From: DASPKX01 sp035627835 | GTDB lineage: Bacteria > Verrucomicrobiota > Verrucomicrobiia > Limisphaerales > SXQI01 | DNA length: 27,359 nucleotides | Reading direction: 5' to 3' | Assembly (NCBI GenBank): GCA_035627835.1 | Contig: DASPKX010000114.1 | Span: forward strand, 1-27,359 | Part shown: one piece after another, positions 7,462-14,716 of the stretch | How positions within the stretch are numbered: the first letter of the stretch is position 1 | Layout of the letters: every line of letters begins with the position of its first letter | Notes under the pieces: model-generated | Database searches by the model: none | What the model saw: the letters and a program-made list of their open reading frames with translations, nothing else | Told to the model about the DNA's origin: nothing | Program-made: the position numbers and the translations under genes

Positions 7462-8546
7462 CGATTCTGGCCAGTCGCACTGTTGTTCAGCGGATTTGCT
7501 CCCGCGCCAGTTCCCAAAGCGCCGCCAGTTGTCCCTGCTGCGTTTCCGGTCTGGCCACCCGCAGCGCGTCCTTGTGAGCGCTGGGCAACGAGCAGCTGTT
7601 GCAGCTCATTGTTCAAGGCCATCACGGTCGTGTTAGGCAAGCCGCTGGCGCGGAGTTGTTGCCGCGCCACGACGAGCGCCTGCTGCGAGGCGGCTGGATT
7701 GCCCTGCGCTGAAAGCACACCCACGACGCTGCTCAGAATCTGCTGTTGCTGAGTGACCGTGAGGTTTGAATTCTGCCATGCGTTAGCCAGACCTGTTGAA
7801 AGGCGTGTCAACGCCCCGGCTGGGAGCTGCGCGTTTTGACCCGCCATTTGGCGGAGACCCGCTTCAATTGTCGGAACAGCTTGAGCCGTTCCACCCGTTC
7901 CGCGAAGCGCATTGAGCTGCACGGTCAGAAGCTGCATCTGCTGTGTCTGAGCGGGCGTCAAAGCCATTCCCTGGGCAACGCCAGGAGCGCCTGGGTTTCC
8001 TGGGAAATCAGGAACACCGCCGACTGGGTTGCCGGAGGCCGCGCCGCCGATGCCGACGTTGGGCTGAGCTTGCGGCAAGGTTGTGGGGTTCAGTCCGGTG
8101 TTGTTAAGGCCGCCGACCGGTGAGCCGGGTTGAGCGCCCACTTGTGGGAAAGCACCGGGTGTGTTCCCCACCGTTGGCAGAGCGCCCGGGGTGTTGCCCA
8201 CAGTCACGCGCTGGTTAATGCCACCGGGAGCCGGTGTCGCTGGAACGCCGCCCGAGATAGCGCCGTCGGCGGTCGGATTACTGACAGCTGTGCCTGGTTG
8301 TTGGCCGGAAAGAGCCCCACTCTGCGCGCCGGGAGCGGATAAGGCTCCCTGCGTGGTTGTCCCGCCGGTGGTGGCTGTTGTGCCGCCGACAGCCGTTCCG
8401 CCAGCAGCGGTCGTTCCGCCTACGGAGCCAGATGTGCCGCCCGCTGCGCCGCCCGCAGCTCCACCACCACCGCCCGCTCCACCGCTTTGCGCCACGGCGT
8501 TACTGCCGAGCGCAACCATCAATGCTGCAATAAATAAAAGCTTCAT
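7458..8546 (-). CDS. Secreted low-complexity Gly/Ala/Thr/Gln-rich protein, function unknown
   Basis: This 362-residue protein is not a family I recognise. The ATG at 8546 begins a clear signal peptide (MKLLFIAALMVALGSNAVAQ), and AGAGAG-like purines lie upstream; a longer frame to 8603 adds a charged stretch that would bury the signal and is rejected. Residues ~20-190 are low complexity (GGAGGGGGAAGG, GGTTATTGGTTT, tandem VGNTPGALPT / VGNTPGAFPQ). Residues ~190-325 form a Gln-rich helical region (LTPAQTQQMQLLTVQLNAL; LTVTQQQQILSSVVGVLSAQ), the only part likely to fold. The tail is again Gly/Thr/Asn-rich. There is no cysteine in the mature protein. Composition and signal suggest an exported matrix or surface component, possibly related in role to the convergent beta-helix protein, but this is inference. 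Confidence 0.7.
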   Translation of the reverse strand: MKLLFIAALMVALGSNAVAQSGGAGGGGGAAGGAAGGTSGSVGGTTAAGGTAVGGTTATTGGTTTQGALSAPGAQSGALSGQQPGTAVSNPTADGAISGGVPATPAPGGINQRVTVGNTPGALPTVGNTPGAFPQVGAQPGSPVGGLNNTGLNPTTLPQAQPNVGIGGAASGNPVGGVPDFPGNPGAPGVAQGMALTPAQTQQMQLLTVQLNALRGTGGTAQAVPTIEAGLRQMAGQNAQLPAGALTRLSTGLANAWQNSNLTVTQQQQILSSVVGVLSAQGNPAASQQALVVARQQLRASGLPNTTVMALNNELQQLLVAQRSQGRAAGGQTGNAAGTTGGALGTGAGANPLNNSATGQNR

Positions 8547-8653
8547 AAGAAATCTCTCTGCTGCAACCTCACGGCGGAGAGGGTTCCTATCAACATGGGA
8601 CACGCCCTGATTTGCACCCGGTCCATAGCGCGGGGGTCAGGCGCTGCGGATAT

Positions 8654-9943
8654 TTATATGCTCCAGCCGGACCGGTAGTGGTGCTGGATGAATTTGTCAG
8701 CTTCGGGGGCGTTCAGAGCTTTGCCTGAGGCTCCGTCCCAGAGAATCTTTTTGCCTGTGCGGAAAGCCACATTGCCCAGCAACGCGGCTTCCGTTAGCCG
8801 CGCGCCGTAATCGAAATTGCAGGTGGTGTTCGGCTTTTTGGTTTTTGCAGCATCGATCCATTCCCGGTGGTGCCCAACGGATGCGGGGATGAATGGATCC
8901 GGGCGCTTGAAGCCGGCGAAGTCTTTCTCGGGCAACAGGAGATGCTTTCCATAGTCGGCGAGGAGCATTCCTTTATCACCAATGAACAATGTGCCGTCGC
9001 CCCACTTCGGCAGAAGCCCTTCAGCGAACTGCTTCGGGCGCTTTCCGCCGTTATGCCATGTGACGGTCACAGGCGGCTGTGTGCCGCGACCTGGAAATTC
9101 ATAGCGCACTACGAGCCATTCGGCAGCGAACTCAGGGTGAACGGCAGGACCATCAGCTTCGATCGAAGTTGGGGAGCCAAGGTCAAGAGCCCAGAAGGAG
9201 AGGTCCATGTGATGGCAGGCCATGTCGGCCATGGCGCCGCCGCCAAAGGCCCAAAACCCGCGCCAGGCGGCGGGCACATACGCGGGGCTATAAGGACGTT
9301 CCGCGGCGGGCCCCAGCCAGAGATCCCAGTCCAGGTGAGGGGGCGCAGGGGCGTTCACCCGCTCACGATTGTGACCCGTCCAGACAGAGCCGACCCAGTG
9401 ATGGACTTCGCGCACAGGACCAATGGCGCCTGTTTTTACCAACTCGACTACACGGCGATAGTTCTCGCCCGCGTGAATTTGGGTGCCCATTTGCGTGACG
9501 AGGCCGGTCTCCCTGGCGGTGCGGGCGACAATGCGCGCCTCGGAAATCGTGTGGGTGAGCGGCTTTTCGCAGTAAACGTGAAGGCCCTTCTTCAGGGCAG
9601 CCACGGTGGCCACGGCGTGGGTGTGATCTGTTGTGCTGATGACCGCGGCGTCGAGCTTCTCGGCATCGAACATCTTCCGCCAATCGGAGTAGGTCTTGGC
9701 ATTCGGAAACTGCTGCCTGGCGGCAGCCAAAAAGTTCTGATCCACATCGCACAGCGCAACGATGTCCTCGGAAGCCACAGCTTTCAGGTTTTCACCGGCG
9801 CGGTTAGCAACACCGATGACGCCGATGCGCAGTTTTCCGCTCGGCGAATCGACGGCAAAATTCCGTTTGGAGACGAAGAAAGCGCCGGCGGCGGTTAGGG
9901 CGGAGCGGTGGATAAATTGCCGACGAGTGAACTGCGGGTGCAT
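8654..9943 (-). CDS. Tat-exported Gfo/Idh/MocA family oxidoreductase
   Basis: The protein has 429 residues from ATG 9943; an in-frame TTG at 9949 is less likely. A twin-arginine signal (FTRRQFIHRSALTAAGAFF) predicts folded export by Tat. The Rossmann domain starts at KLRIGVIGVANRAGENLK, and the family motif EKP lies in HVYCEKPLTHTISEAR. The second domain carries the DLWLGPA motif and MADMACHHMDLSFWALDLG, the usual histidine-bearing catalytic helix. Such enzymes use a tightly bound NAD(P) to oxidise or reduce sugar hydroxyls; in verrucomicrobial and planctomycete members with Tat signals the substrate is usually unknown. It begins 9 bases after the rnc stop and is probably the last gene of that operon. 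A paralogue lies at 26704. Confidence 0.9.
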   Translation of the reverse strand: MHPQFTRRQFIHRSALTAAGAFFVSKRNFAVDSPSGKLRIGVIGVANRAGENLKAVASEDIVALCDVDQNFLAAARQQFPNAKTYSDWRKMFDAEKLDAAVISTTDHTHAVATVAALKKGLHVYCEKPLTHTISEARIVARTARETGLVTQMGTQIHAGENYRRVVELVKTGAIGPVREVHHWVGSVWTGHNRERVNAPAPPHLDWDLWLGPAAERPYSPAYVPAAWRGFWAFGGGAMADMACHHMDLSFWALDLGSPTSIEADGPAVHPEFAAEWLVVRYEFPGRGTQPPVTVTWHNGGKRPKQFAEGLLPKWGDGTLFIGDKGMLLADYGKHLLLPEKDFAGFKRPDPFIPASVGHHREWIDAAKTKKPNTTCNFDYGARLTEAALLGNVAFRTGKKILWDGASGKALNAPEADKFIQHHYRSGWSI

Positions 9944-9952
9944 CCGCAAGGC

Positions 9953-10744
9953 CTAACCACGGACTGGCGAACCGTCAAGAAAGTCTGGCGGCTTGCCCTC
10001 GGAAATGGATGGCCCCGCCGCAGAGCGCCGCAGGCCTTTCAACGCAGACTCAGCAGCGTGGCTTTCCGCCTGCTTCTTGCTTTTACCAGAGCCACGGCCG
10101 ATTTCCTGACCGCGATATTGAACCGTGCATTCAAACACACGGTCGTGGTCAGGGCCGCTGACAGATTCAAGACGGTAAACGGGGGCTTCTGGCGATTCGG
10201 CCTGCAGAATCTCCTGCAGCTCGCCCTTGGGGTTGTCGAGATTCGGGATGACGTGAATGGACCCGAAGACATCCTGGAATTGTTCCAGGATAAAATCACA
10301 GGCCTTCTCAAAATTACTGTCCAGGAATATAGCACCGATCAGAGCTTCGAACGCGTCCGCCAAGGCTGAAGGGCGCTCCCTGCCGCCGCTCAATTCTTCC
10401 CCACGGCTTAAGACGAGGTAGGCGCCCAGCCCGAGCTTGTGGCCGTGCTCGGCAAGGGTCTTGCGGTTGACGAGCTGCGCGCGGGCTTTAGTCAGAGGGC
10501 CTTCGCCGAAGCCCGGGAATCGATTGTAAAGCTCCTTGGTGAGCGCGAGTTGGAGGACGGCGTCGCCCAGATATTCGAGGCGTTGATTGTGTTGCACCGC
10601 CCCACCCTGCTCGTGCGCGACAGAGGGGTGAGTTAGGGCGAGCTTGAGCAACTCCTGATCCTGGAATGTGTAGCCGATCCGCTCCTGGAAAGCGTCCGTG
10701 TCAAAGACACCGGCGCCAGAACCGCGTTGGCTCACAGGCTCCAT
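9953..10744 (-). CDS. rnc: Ribonuclease III
   Basis: This 263-residue double-strand-specific endoribonuclease processes rRNA precursors and structured mRNAs. The signature NQRLEYLGD (residues 53-61) carries catalytic E57 and D61, and the second acidic pair is in ALADAFEALIGAIF (D130, E133). A double-stranded RNA-binding domain spans about 171-238 (NPKGELQEILQ ... GSGKSKKQAESHAAESALKGL). All metal-binding residues are present. The frame stays open to 10852, but that would overlap the upstream gene by 100 bases with a non-conserved stretch, so ATG 10744, 7 bases after the upstream stop, is preferred. The last ~25 residues (SAAGPSISEGKPPDFLDG) extend past the family end and look disordered. It sits between a four-cysteine protein and an oxidoreductase. 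Confidence 0.95.
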   Translation of the reverse strand: MEPVSQRGSGAGVFDTDAFQERIGYTFQDQELLKLALTHPSVAHEQGGAVQHNQRLEYLGDAVLQLALTKELYNRFPGFGEGPLTKARAQLVNRKTLAEHGHKLGLGAYLVLSRGEELSGGRERPSALADAFEALIGAIFLDSNFEKACDFILEQFQDVFGSIHVIPNLDNPKGELQEILQAESPEAPVYRLESVSGPDHDRVFECTVQYRGQEIGRGSGKSKKQAESHAAESALKGLRRSAAGPSISEGKPPDFLDGSPVRG

Positions 10745-10751
10745 GGCTCGC

Positions 10752-11357
10752 TTAAGGCGCTGCTCCGGCGCCAGCTTCCTGTTTTGAAGCAGTTCCACTT
10801 TCGTCCCCCGCTCTCTCCGTGTTTTGACCCTCTCCTGAGGTTGAAGGTTCAAAACCCCGCTCCAGTAGAGAGGCTACATCTGTCTGAACTTCCGTCAACT
10901 GATCCAATCGCAGGTCGGGATCAGGGACATGGAAGAGTTCGCCAGTCTTGGAATGCTCGTAAAGGAACACTCGTTGACTGCCCTGAGTGAGCTGGGCCTT
11001 GACCTTGAGGATTCGTTTTCGTTCCAACATCACCGCCAGGATGAAGCGGGCCCCGGCGTGCGCCGGGTCGTTGTTGGACATGAGCTTCCGAAGGAGGCCT
11101 TCCGCAGTGTCCTTTTGGATGGCGTCCGGGGCGTTGGCGACGGGCGCGTTGTATTGGCTCTGCCAGTGGGAAACGAATCCCTTTCGATCCATAGCCCCCT
11201 GGCTGTGCTGATTTTCCCAGCATTTCTGGCAAATATCGAGGCGGTCATAGCCCTGCTTCACGTCAAACAACAAGGTGTGAAAAGGTTGCTTGTCGGTGAA
11301 AGGCTGGTTGCACGCCTGGCACCCATGGGCGCGGGCTTGGATATTCCAATCGATCAT
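10752..11357 (-). CDS. Conserved-looking protein with a four-cysteine zinc-type motif, function unknown
   Basis: This 201-residue protein has two CxxC pairs near the N-terminus (C13/C16 in HGCQACNQPF and C43/C46 in DICQKCWEN), a spacing expected for a zinc ribbon. A helical middle follows (QKDTAEGLLRKLMSN ... RFILAVMLERKRILKVKAQL), then a strand-rich piece (RVFLYEHSKTGELFHVPDP). The C-terminal ~40 residues are polar and probably disordered. The start is ATG 11357. It is the first gene of a minus-strand set followed 7 bases later by rnc, so a link to RNA metabolism is possible, but nothing in the sequence shows an activity. Paired palindromes at 11370-11395 lie in its leader. Confidence 0.7.
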   Translation of the reverse strand: MIDWNIQARAHGCQACNQPFTDKQPFHTLLFDVKQGYDRLDICQKCWENQHSQGAMDRKGFVSHWQSQYNAPVANAPDAIQKDTAEGLLRKLMSNNDPAHAGARFILAVMLERKRILKVKAQLTQGSQRVFLYEHSKTGELFHVPDPDLRLDQLTEVQTDVASLLERGFEPSTSGEGQNTERAGDESGTASKQEAGAGAAP

Positions 11358-11369
11358 GCAGGGTAGTTT

Positions 11370-11395
11370 CGGTAACCGTGAGCCGTGTGCGGCTC
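11370..11395 (-). promoter_or_regulatory. Paired small palindromes in the leader of the zinc-protein/rnc operon
   Basis: CGGTAACCG (11370-11378) and GAGCCG-TGTG-CGGCTC (11380-11395; 6-bp stem, 4-base loop) lie one base apart, 13 bases upstream of the ATG at 11357. They could be an operator or leader RNA structure. The stems are shorter than normal RNase III substrates. No promoter boxes were convincing in the rest of the 174-base gap (11358-11531). Confidence 0.35.
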
Positions 11396-11531
11396 TGCCT
11401 TAGCTTTTAGCGGCAACAACCCACCTTCTGCAACCTCCGTCTTGTCAGGAAATGACTGATAGCCAGCCCAGCAAAGCTGAAAAGCCATCCCACAGACAGT
11501 GGCGCTGTGTTGCTGTATTTGCAGAAGCCTT

Positions 11532-13421
11532 CTAAAGTCCTGCAAGCCCTTGCAAGATGACCTCCTGGACCTCTGGCTGCCCAAGGTTTCCAAGATGGCC
11601 TCCAGCAGGAAATATCTTCAACCGCTTCGCATCAAACGTCTTTTCCAGCCACTGCACGTCCTCGGGTTTCAGAAGGATGTCATTCGCATTCACGATCACA
11701 CGCACATCTCGCTGCCCGGCCAAAACCTGTCGATGGGCGCGAATGTCGACGGCCCGCTGAAACTCCTCGGGCGCATTAAGATCGAGGCCGCGCTGGCGGT
11801 AGTACGGAACAACAAACTTTTGCAGGTACTCGGCAAAGGAGTATTGGAGGATTTCCTCATAAACCTCCTCCCGGCGCCATTTGCGCACCGGCTCTTTCAA
11901 GACGCCGAGATTCGTTCGCGACTGAGTCAGATAAATGATGTCGCGCAGGTGGAGCTTAAAAGCCAAGCCGATGAGAAACTTCGACTCCTGAGCGGAGAAT
12001 GGGAGTTGTGTGTCGGTGTTTAGCTTCATCGTTCCTTCAGTGAGCGCAGCCACTTTGAGGAACGTCTGCCCGATTCGCTCGGTGCGCTGCTCAGGCGGCC
12101 ATTCAAGAGCGGCGCGGAAATGGTCATCCAAAGCTTCGATGCCGTGCGCAAGACTCACCGGCGTGTCGATTGCGATATATCTATCGAAGCGAAAATCGTT
12201 GGTCGGAGCGCGGTCGAGAAGAGCGGCGACCTGCAGAGTCTGGAAACCACCCATTGAGTAGCCGATCAAAGCTTTTTGGGTGACCCGTGCGCGGCCCTCT
12301 TTGGTGAGGTCGTCGTTCACGGCCCGCAAGGCGTTCAGCATATCTTGGACGTCCACAGGCGCGTACCCCGGGACGGCGGCAGTGCTGGCGCGAGCGAGGA
12401 ATTCATGGTTGTACCCACTGCTTACGACGACGACGGATCGCCCGCTGTTGTAGAGCAACTCGGCCAACGCAACGGTGCCGCCGCTGAAGCGATGGGCGCC
12501 CATTCCCGGCAGGAGGAACACCAGCGGAGCAGGCCCTTTTTGCAACCAGGTGGTGTAAGGCAGCTCTCGGCCCGTGGCGGGGATTCGGACGTCGCTCGTT
12601 TTCGCCCGGCGCACGAATTCCGGATCTTTAGCCGTGAAGAAAACAGACTGCAGCGTCTCCAGAGATGGGCGGTCCTGCTGTTCGCCGTCCGCGAGCTTGA
12701 GCGGAACGGGCTTGGCGTTGCGTCGGATGGTCCAGGCGTAACGCAACAGGAAGTATGGGTCATGCTGTTGGCTGGCCAGCCGGATAAAATGGTCGGACCG
12801 GTGCGCGAGGTTGTTATAGGTGACGACGTTTGGGATGTATGAATATGGCTCGAAGTAGCTGAGCGGGTTTACGAAACGGTCCCCAACCGAGCCCACCATG
12901 TCGCGCTCGTTGCTCGGCCCCAGCAATGGGAGCATGACATAAACCTTCGGCTTCCAACCCCAGGTGCCGAAGGTTTGGCCGAAATCAGCAGGTGATGGCT
13001 CGATGTCGAACTTCTTTCCGGCGACATCGAAGAAGCCGCCAACGCCGAGGACAGTGTTGCAGAGGAATCGGTAACTCTCATCGCGCGCCCCGCTCCAGCG
13101 ACCCTGAAGCGCGTTGTTTACCAGGCGGGTGGGAAAGCCGAGGTTGTCGCCGACGTTCCGAACGCCGTCGCGAAACTCATCGCAGGTGAGGAACCGATAG
13201 ACCTTTGCAGTGGGCTCGATGGCTCCAACCATGATCCCCTTGTTCAAACTCCACATCGCGCGGTTGAAGGGCTCGATTGGATCGCCAATGGGATTGGGGA
13301 TGACGATGATGTGGTTTGTGGAGGCAGAACCGGGTGAGTTGGTTCCCTGGCCGAACGTGGTGGCCATCAGGAAAGCCAGGACTGCGAATTTTATCAGGAC
13401 ATTGGAGAGGTGCATTCTCAT
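11532..13421 (-). CDS. MlaA/VacJ-like protein fused to an alpha/beta hydrolase
   Basis: This 629-residue protein joins two recognisable domains. Residues ~47-235 match MlaA, the outer-membrane phospholipid-removing protein: GDPIEPFNRAMWSLN, VRNVGDNLGFPTRLVNNALQ, RFLCNTVLGVGGFFDVA, DFGQTFGTWG and LPLLGPSNERDMVG are family landmarks. Residues ~295-629 form an alpha/beta hydrolase with nucleophile S389 (GYSMGG), a likely acid D581 (VNANDILL) and H609 (PAGGHLGNL). The N-terminus is a signal peptide (IKFAVLAFLMATTFGQG) without a lipobox cysteine, whereas MlaA is normally a lipoprotein. The start is ATG 13421 or ATG 13415; the frame runs back to 13643 through non-coding hairpins. The role could be moving and hydrolysing phospholipids or acyl chains at the outer membrane. 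Both domains are clear; their joint function is inference. Confidence 0.85.
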   Translation of the reverse strand: MRMHLSNVLIKFAVLAFLMATTFGQGTNSPGSASTNHIIVIPNPIGDPIEPFNRAMWSLNKGIMVGAIEPTAKVYRFLTCDEFRDGVRNVGDNLGFPTRLVNNALQGRWSGARDESYRFLCNTVLGVGGFFDVAGKKFDIEPSPADFGQTFGTWGWKPKVYVMLPLLGPSNERDMVGSVGDRFVNPLSYFEPYSYIPNVVTYNNLAHRSDHFIRLASQQHDPYFLLRYAWTIRRNAKPVPLKLADGEQQDRPSLETLQSVFFTAKDPEFVRRAKTSDVRIPATGRELPYTTWLQKGPAPLVFLLPGMGAHRFSGGTVALAELLYNSGRSVVVVSSGYNHEFLARASTAAVPGYAPVDVQDMLNALRAVNDDLTKEGRARVTQKALIGYSMGGFQTLQVAALLDRAPTNDFRFDRYIAIDTPVSLAHGIEALDDHFRAALEWPPEQRTERIGQTFLKVAALTEGTMKLNTDTQLPFSAQESKFLIGLAFKLHLRDIIYLTQSRTNLGVLKEPVRKWRREEVYEEILQYSFAEYLQKFVVPYYRQRGLDLNAPEEFQRAVDIRAHRQVLAGQRDVRVIVNANDILLKPEDVQWLEKTFDAKRLKIFPAGGHLGNLGQPEVQEVILQGLAGL

Positions 13422-13432
13422 CAAACGCCGGC

Positions 13433-13461
13433 AGGGTACAGAGAAGCACGGGGCCTGACAA
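13433..13461 (-). promoter_or_regulatory. Possible promoter of the MlaA-hydrolase gene
   Basis: On the minus strand TTGTCA (13456-13461, five of six -35 bases) is followed after 17 bases by TACCCT (13433-13438, three of six -10 bases). The predicted transcript would start a few bases before ATG 13421. The -10 match is poor, so this is only a candidate. Confidence 0.25.
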
Positions 13462-13559
13462 ACAGAGTGTGCCAGCGGGTTGTTGGGTGTGCAGGAGCAT
13501 ACCCCAAGAAGGGCGAGTTGTGCGCCTCCTACCGGAGGCTCGAGACTATTGCCGGTTAA

Positions 13560-13590
13560 CCCACGGGCTGCGCTGGCGCTTGCCCGTGGG
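13560..13590. repeat. REP-like hairpin, 9-bp perfect stem
   Basis: CCCACGGGC (13560-13568) pairs with GCCCGTGGG (13582-13590) across a 13-base spacer that itself contains GCGC-TG-GCGC. There is no T-tract, so it is not an ordinary terminator. The sequence style (CCCACGGGC...GCCCGTGGGCTA) resembles dispersed palindromic elements in this bacterial group; that link is from memory. Confidence 0.5.
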
Positions 13591-13722
13591 CTACTCTGTT
13601 TGGCCCCTCCGAGGCCTGGGAAGAAGGCGGCGACGTGGAACACGCAATCCGCAGGATCCCCGAGCCGTGACCGAATGAGCCTTCATAGGCCCCGCCGGAG
13701 TAGATCACACACAGCACAGGAC

Positions 13723-13741
13723 GCCCGGTCGGGGACCGGGC
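13723..13741. repeat. Short perfect hairpin, 8-bp stem
   Basis: GCCCGGTC (13723-13730) and GACCGGGC (13734-13741) are separated by GGG. No T-tract follows on either strand. It may be a second dispersed palindromic element. Confidence 0.45.
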
Positions 13742-13813
13742 TTACCATTCGAAGCAGACGCCAATTTGAAGAGGCAAAACGAGGCGCGAACGGAAGCGCA
13801 GAGCTGGAATGGT

Positions 13814-13842
13814 AAAGGCGGAGAGGGTTGCTCTCCGCCTTT
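13814..13842 (-). terminator. Rho-independent terminator after the DUF1080 gene
   Basis: A perfect 12-bp stem (AAAGGCGGAGAG with CTCTCCGCCTTT) closes a 5-base loop, 22 bases beyond the DUF1080 stop. The arms supply A-rich and T-rich ends on both strands. The run of T is short (three), so strength is uncertain. Confidence 0.6.
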
Positions 13843-13864
13843 CGTGAATCGTTATACCGGGGAC

Positions 13865-14680
13865 TTATGGCTTATCGTATTCGCCGAGGGGACGGATCCA
13901 GATGTTGCGGAAGCGCACGGGGTTGCCATGCTCGTACAGGTCGATGGGGCCTTTCGTGTCCTTGGGGCTGTATTTCTGAATCGCTCTGTGAGTCGTCGGC
14001 CCGAAGAAATCCTGCTTGTGATGCACCACCACGCCGTTGTGGATCACAGTGACATTGGCTTTCTTGGTCAGCTCGCCGGATTCATTAAAGCGGGGGGCTT
14101 CAAAAATGATGTCATAGGTTTGCCATTGGCCTGGGCCGCGGGAGGCGTTCACCAGAGGGGGACGCTGGCCATACATCGCTGCGGCCTGGCCGTCTGGGTA
14201 GGTTTTGTTCTCGTAGGAATCCAGGATTTGGATTTCAAACTTGCCGAAGATACTCACGCCATTGTTACCGCGCCCCTGGCCTGAGCCTTCCACCTTTTCG
14301 GGCGTGGCGAACTCGAGGTGGAGCTGAAAGTCGGAGAACTCGTCCTTGGTGCGGATGCGGCCGCCCTTTGGAGTTGTTTCCATGTAACCATTCTCGATTT
14401 TCCATTTTGGCTCGGCGCCTCCCTGGCCGAGCCATTTCGAGAAGTCTTTCCCGTCAAACAACACGATGGCATCCGCAGGCGCTTTAGCCATGTCGCTGAA
14501 GCTCTCGCCCGGTTTCACAATACGGGGCTGGGGGCGATCCCCGTCATGAATGTGCCAATCGGTCCCGGGAATTTTGGCAGTGTCCTTGTATCCGAGATTG
14601 CCCTCGGCCGCGTTCGTCGCCAGAGCTGTCCCCAGGGCCAGCCCAAGGGAGCAGAGGGAGCGAAGTGTGAGTTTGTTCAT
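13865..14680 (-). CDS. Secreted DUF1080 protein (3-keto-disaccharide hydrolase family)
   Basis: This 271-residue protein has a signal peptide (TLRSLCSLGLALGTALATNA) and one DUF1080 domain (PF06439), a concanavalin-like beta sandwich. The family entry motif AIVLFDGKDFSKWLG is followed by WKIENGYMETTPKGGRIRTK and FSDFQLHLEFATP. Then come GNNGVSIFGKFEIQILDSYENKTY, the row GQWQTYDIIFEAPRF, and VIHNGVVVHHKQDFFGPT. Characterised members cleave 3-keto-glycosides made by sugar oxidoreductases. It lies 36 bases downstream of a DUF6797/propeller gene in the same direction and is followed by a terminator, so the two form a transcription unit. The catalytic role here is by family analogy. Confidence 0.88.
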   Translation of the reverse strand: MNKLTLRSLCSLGLALGTALATNAAEGNLGYKDTAKIPGTDWHIHDGDRPQPRIVKPGESFSDMAKAPADAIVLFDGKDFSKWLGQGGAEPKWKIENGYMETTPKGGRIRTKDEFSDFQLHLEFATPEKVEGSGQGRGNNGVSIFGKFEIQILDSYENKTYPDGQAAAMYGQRPPLVNASRGPGQWQTYDIIFEAPRFNESGELTKKANVTVIHNGVVVHHKQDFFGPTTHRAIQKYSPKDTKGPIDLYEHGNPVRFRNIWIRPLGEYDKP

Positions 14681-14716
14681 AATATGGATGGTGTTGTTAA
14701 GACGCTGGATGCCAAC

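Larger units (their letters stand above)
13422..13864. other. 443-base intergenic stretch rich in perfect hairpins
   Basis: No gene is supported here. The stretch separates the MlaA-hydrolase gene (its promoter side) from the end of the DUF1080 gene, both on the minus strand. It holds four perfect inverted repeats: GCCTCC-TACC-GGAGGC (13524-13539), and those at 13560-13590, 13723-13741 and 13814-13842. Open frames crossing it translate to Arg/Pro-rich text with no recognisable start or domain. Confidence 0.7.

Noticed and set aside
8554..8584. CTCTC/GAGAG pairing that could hide the ribosome-binding site of the low-complexity gene
   Set aside because: Only about five pairs with a long loop; chance pairing is likely.
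8867..9898. A 343-codon plus-strand open frame opposite the Tat oxidoreductase
   Set aside because: It is a mirror of a strongly recognisable minus-strand gene and its translation shows no domain.
10745..10852. Longer N-terminus of RNase III
   Set aside because: It would overlap the upstream gene by 100 bases and add a stretch absent from the family.
13723..13741. Hairpin read as a terminator
   Set aside because: No T-tract on either strand and no gene ends beside it; the 13814 hairpin fits better.
13480..13815. A small plus-strand open frame in the hairpin-rich gap
   Set aside because: It runs through the palindromes, is Arg/Pro-rich, and has no plausible start site.
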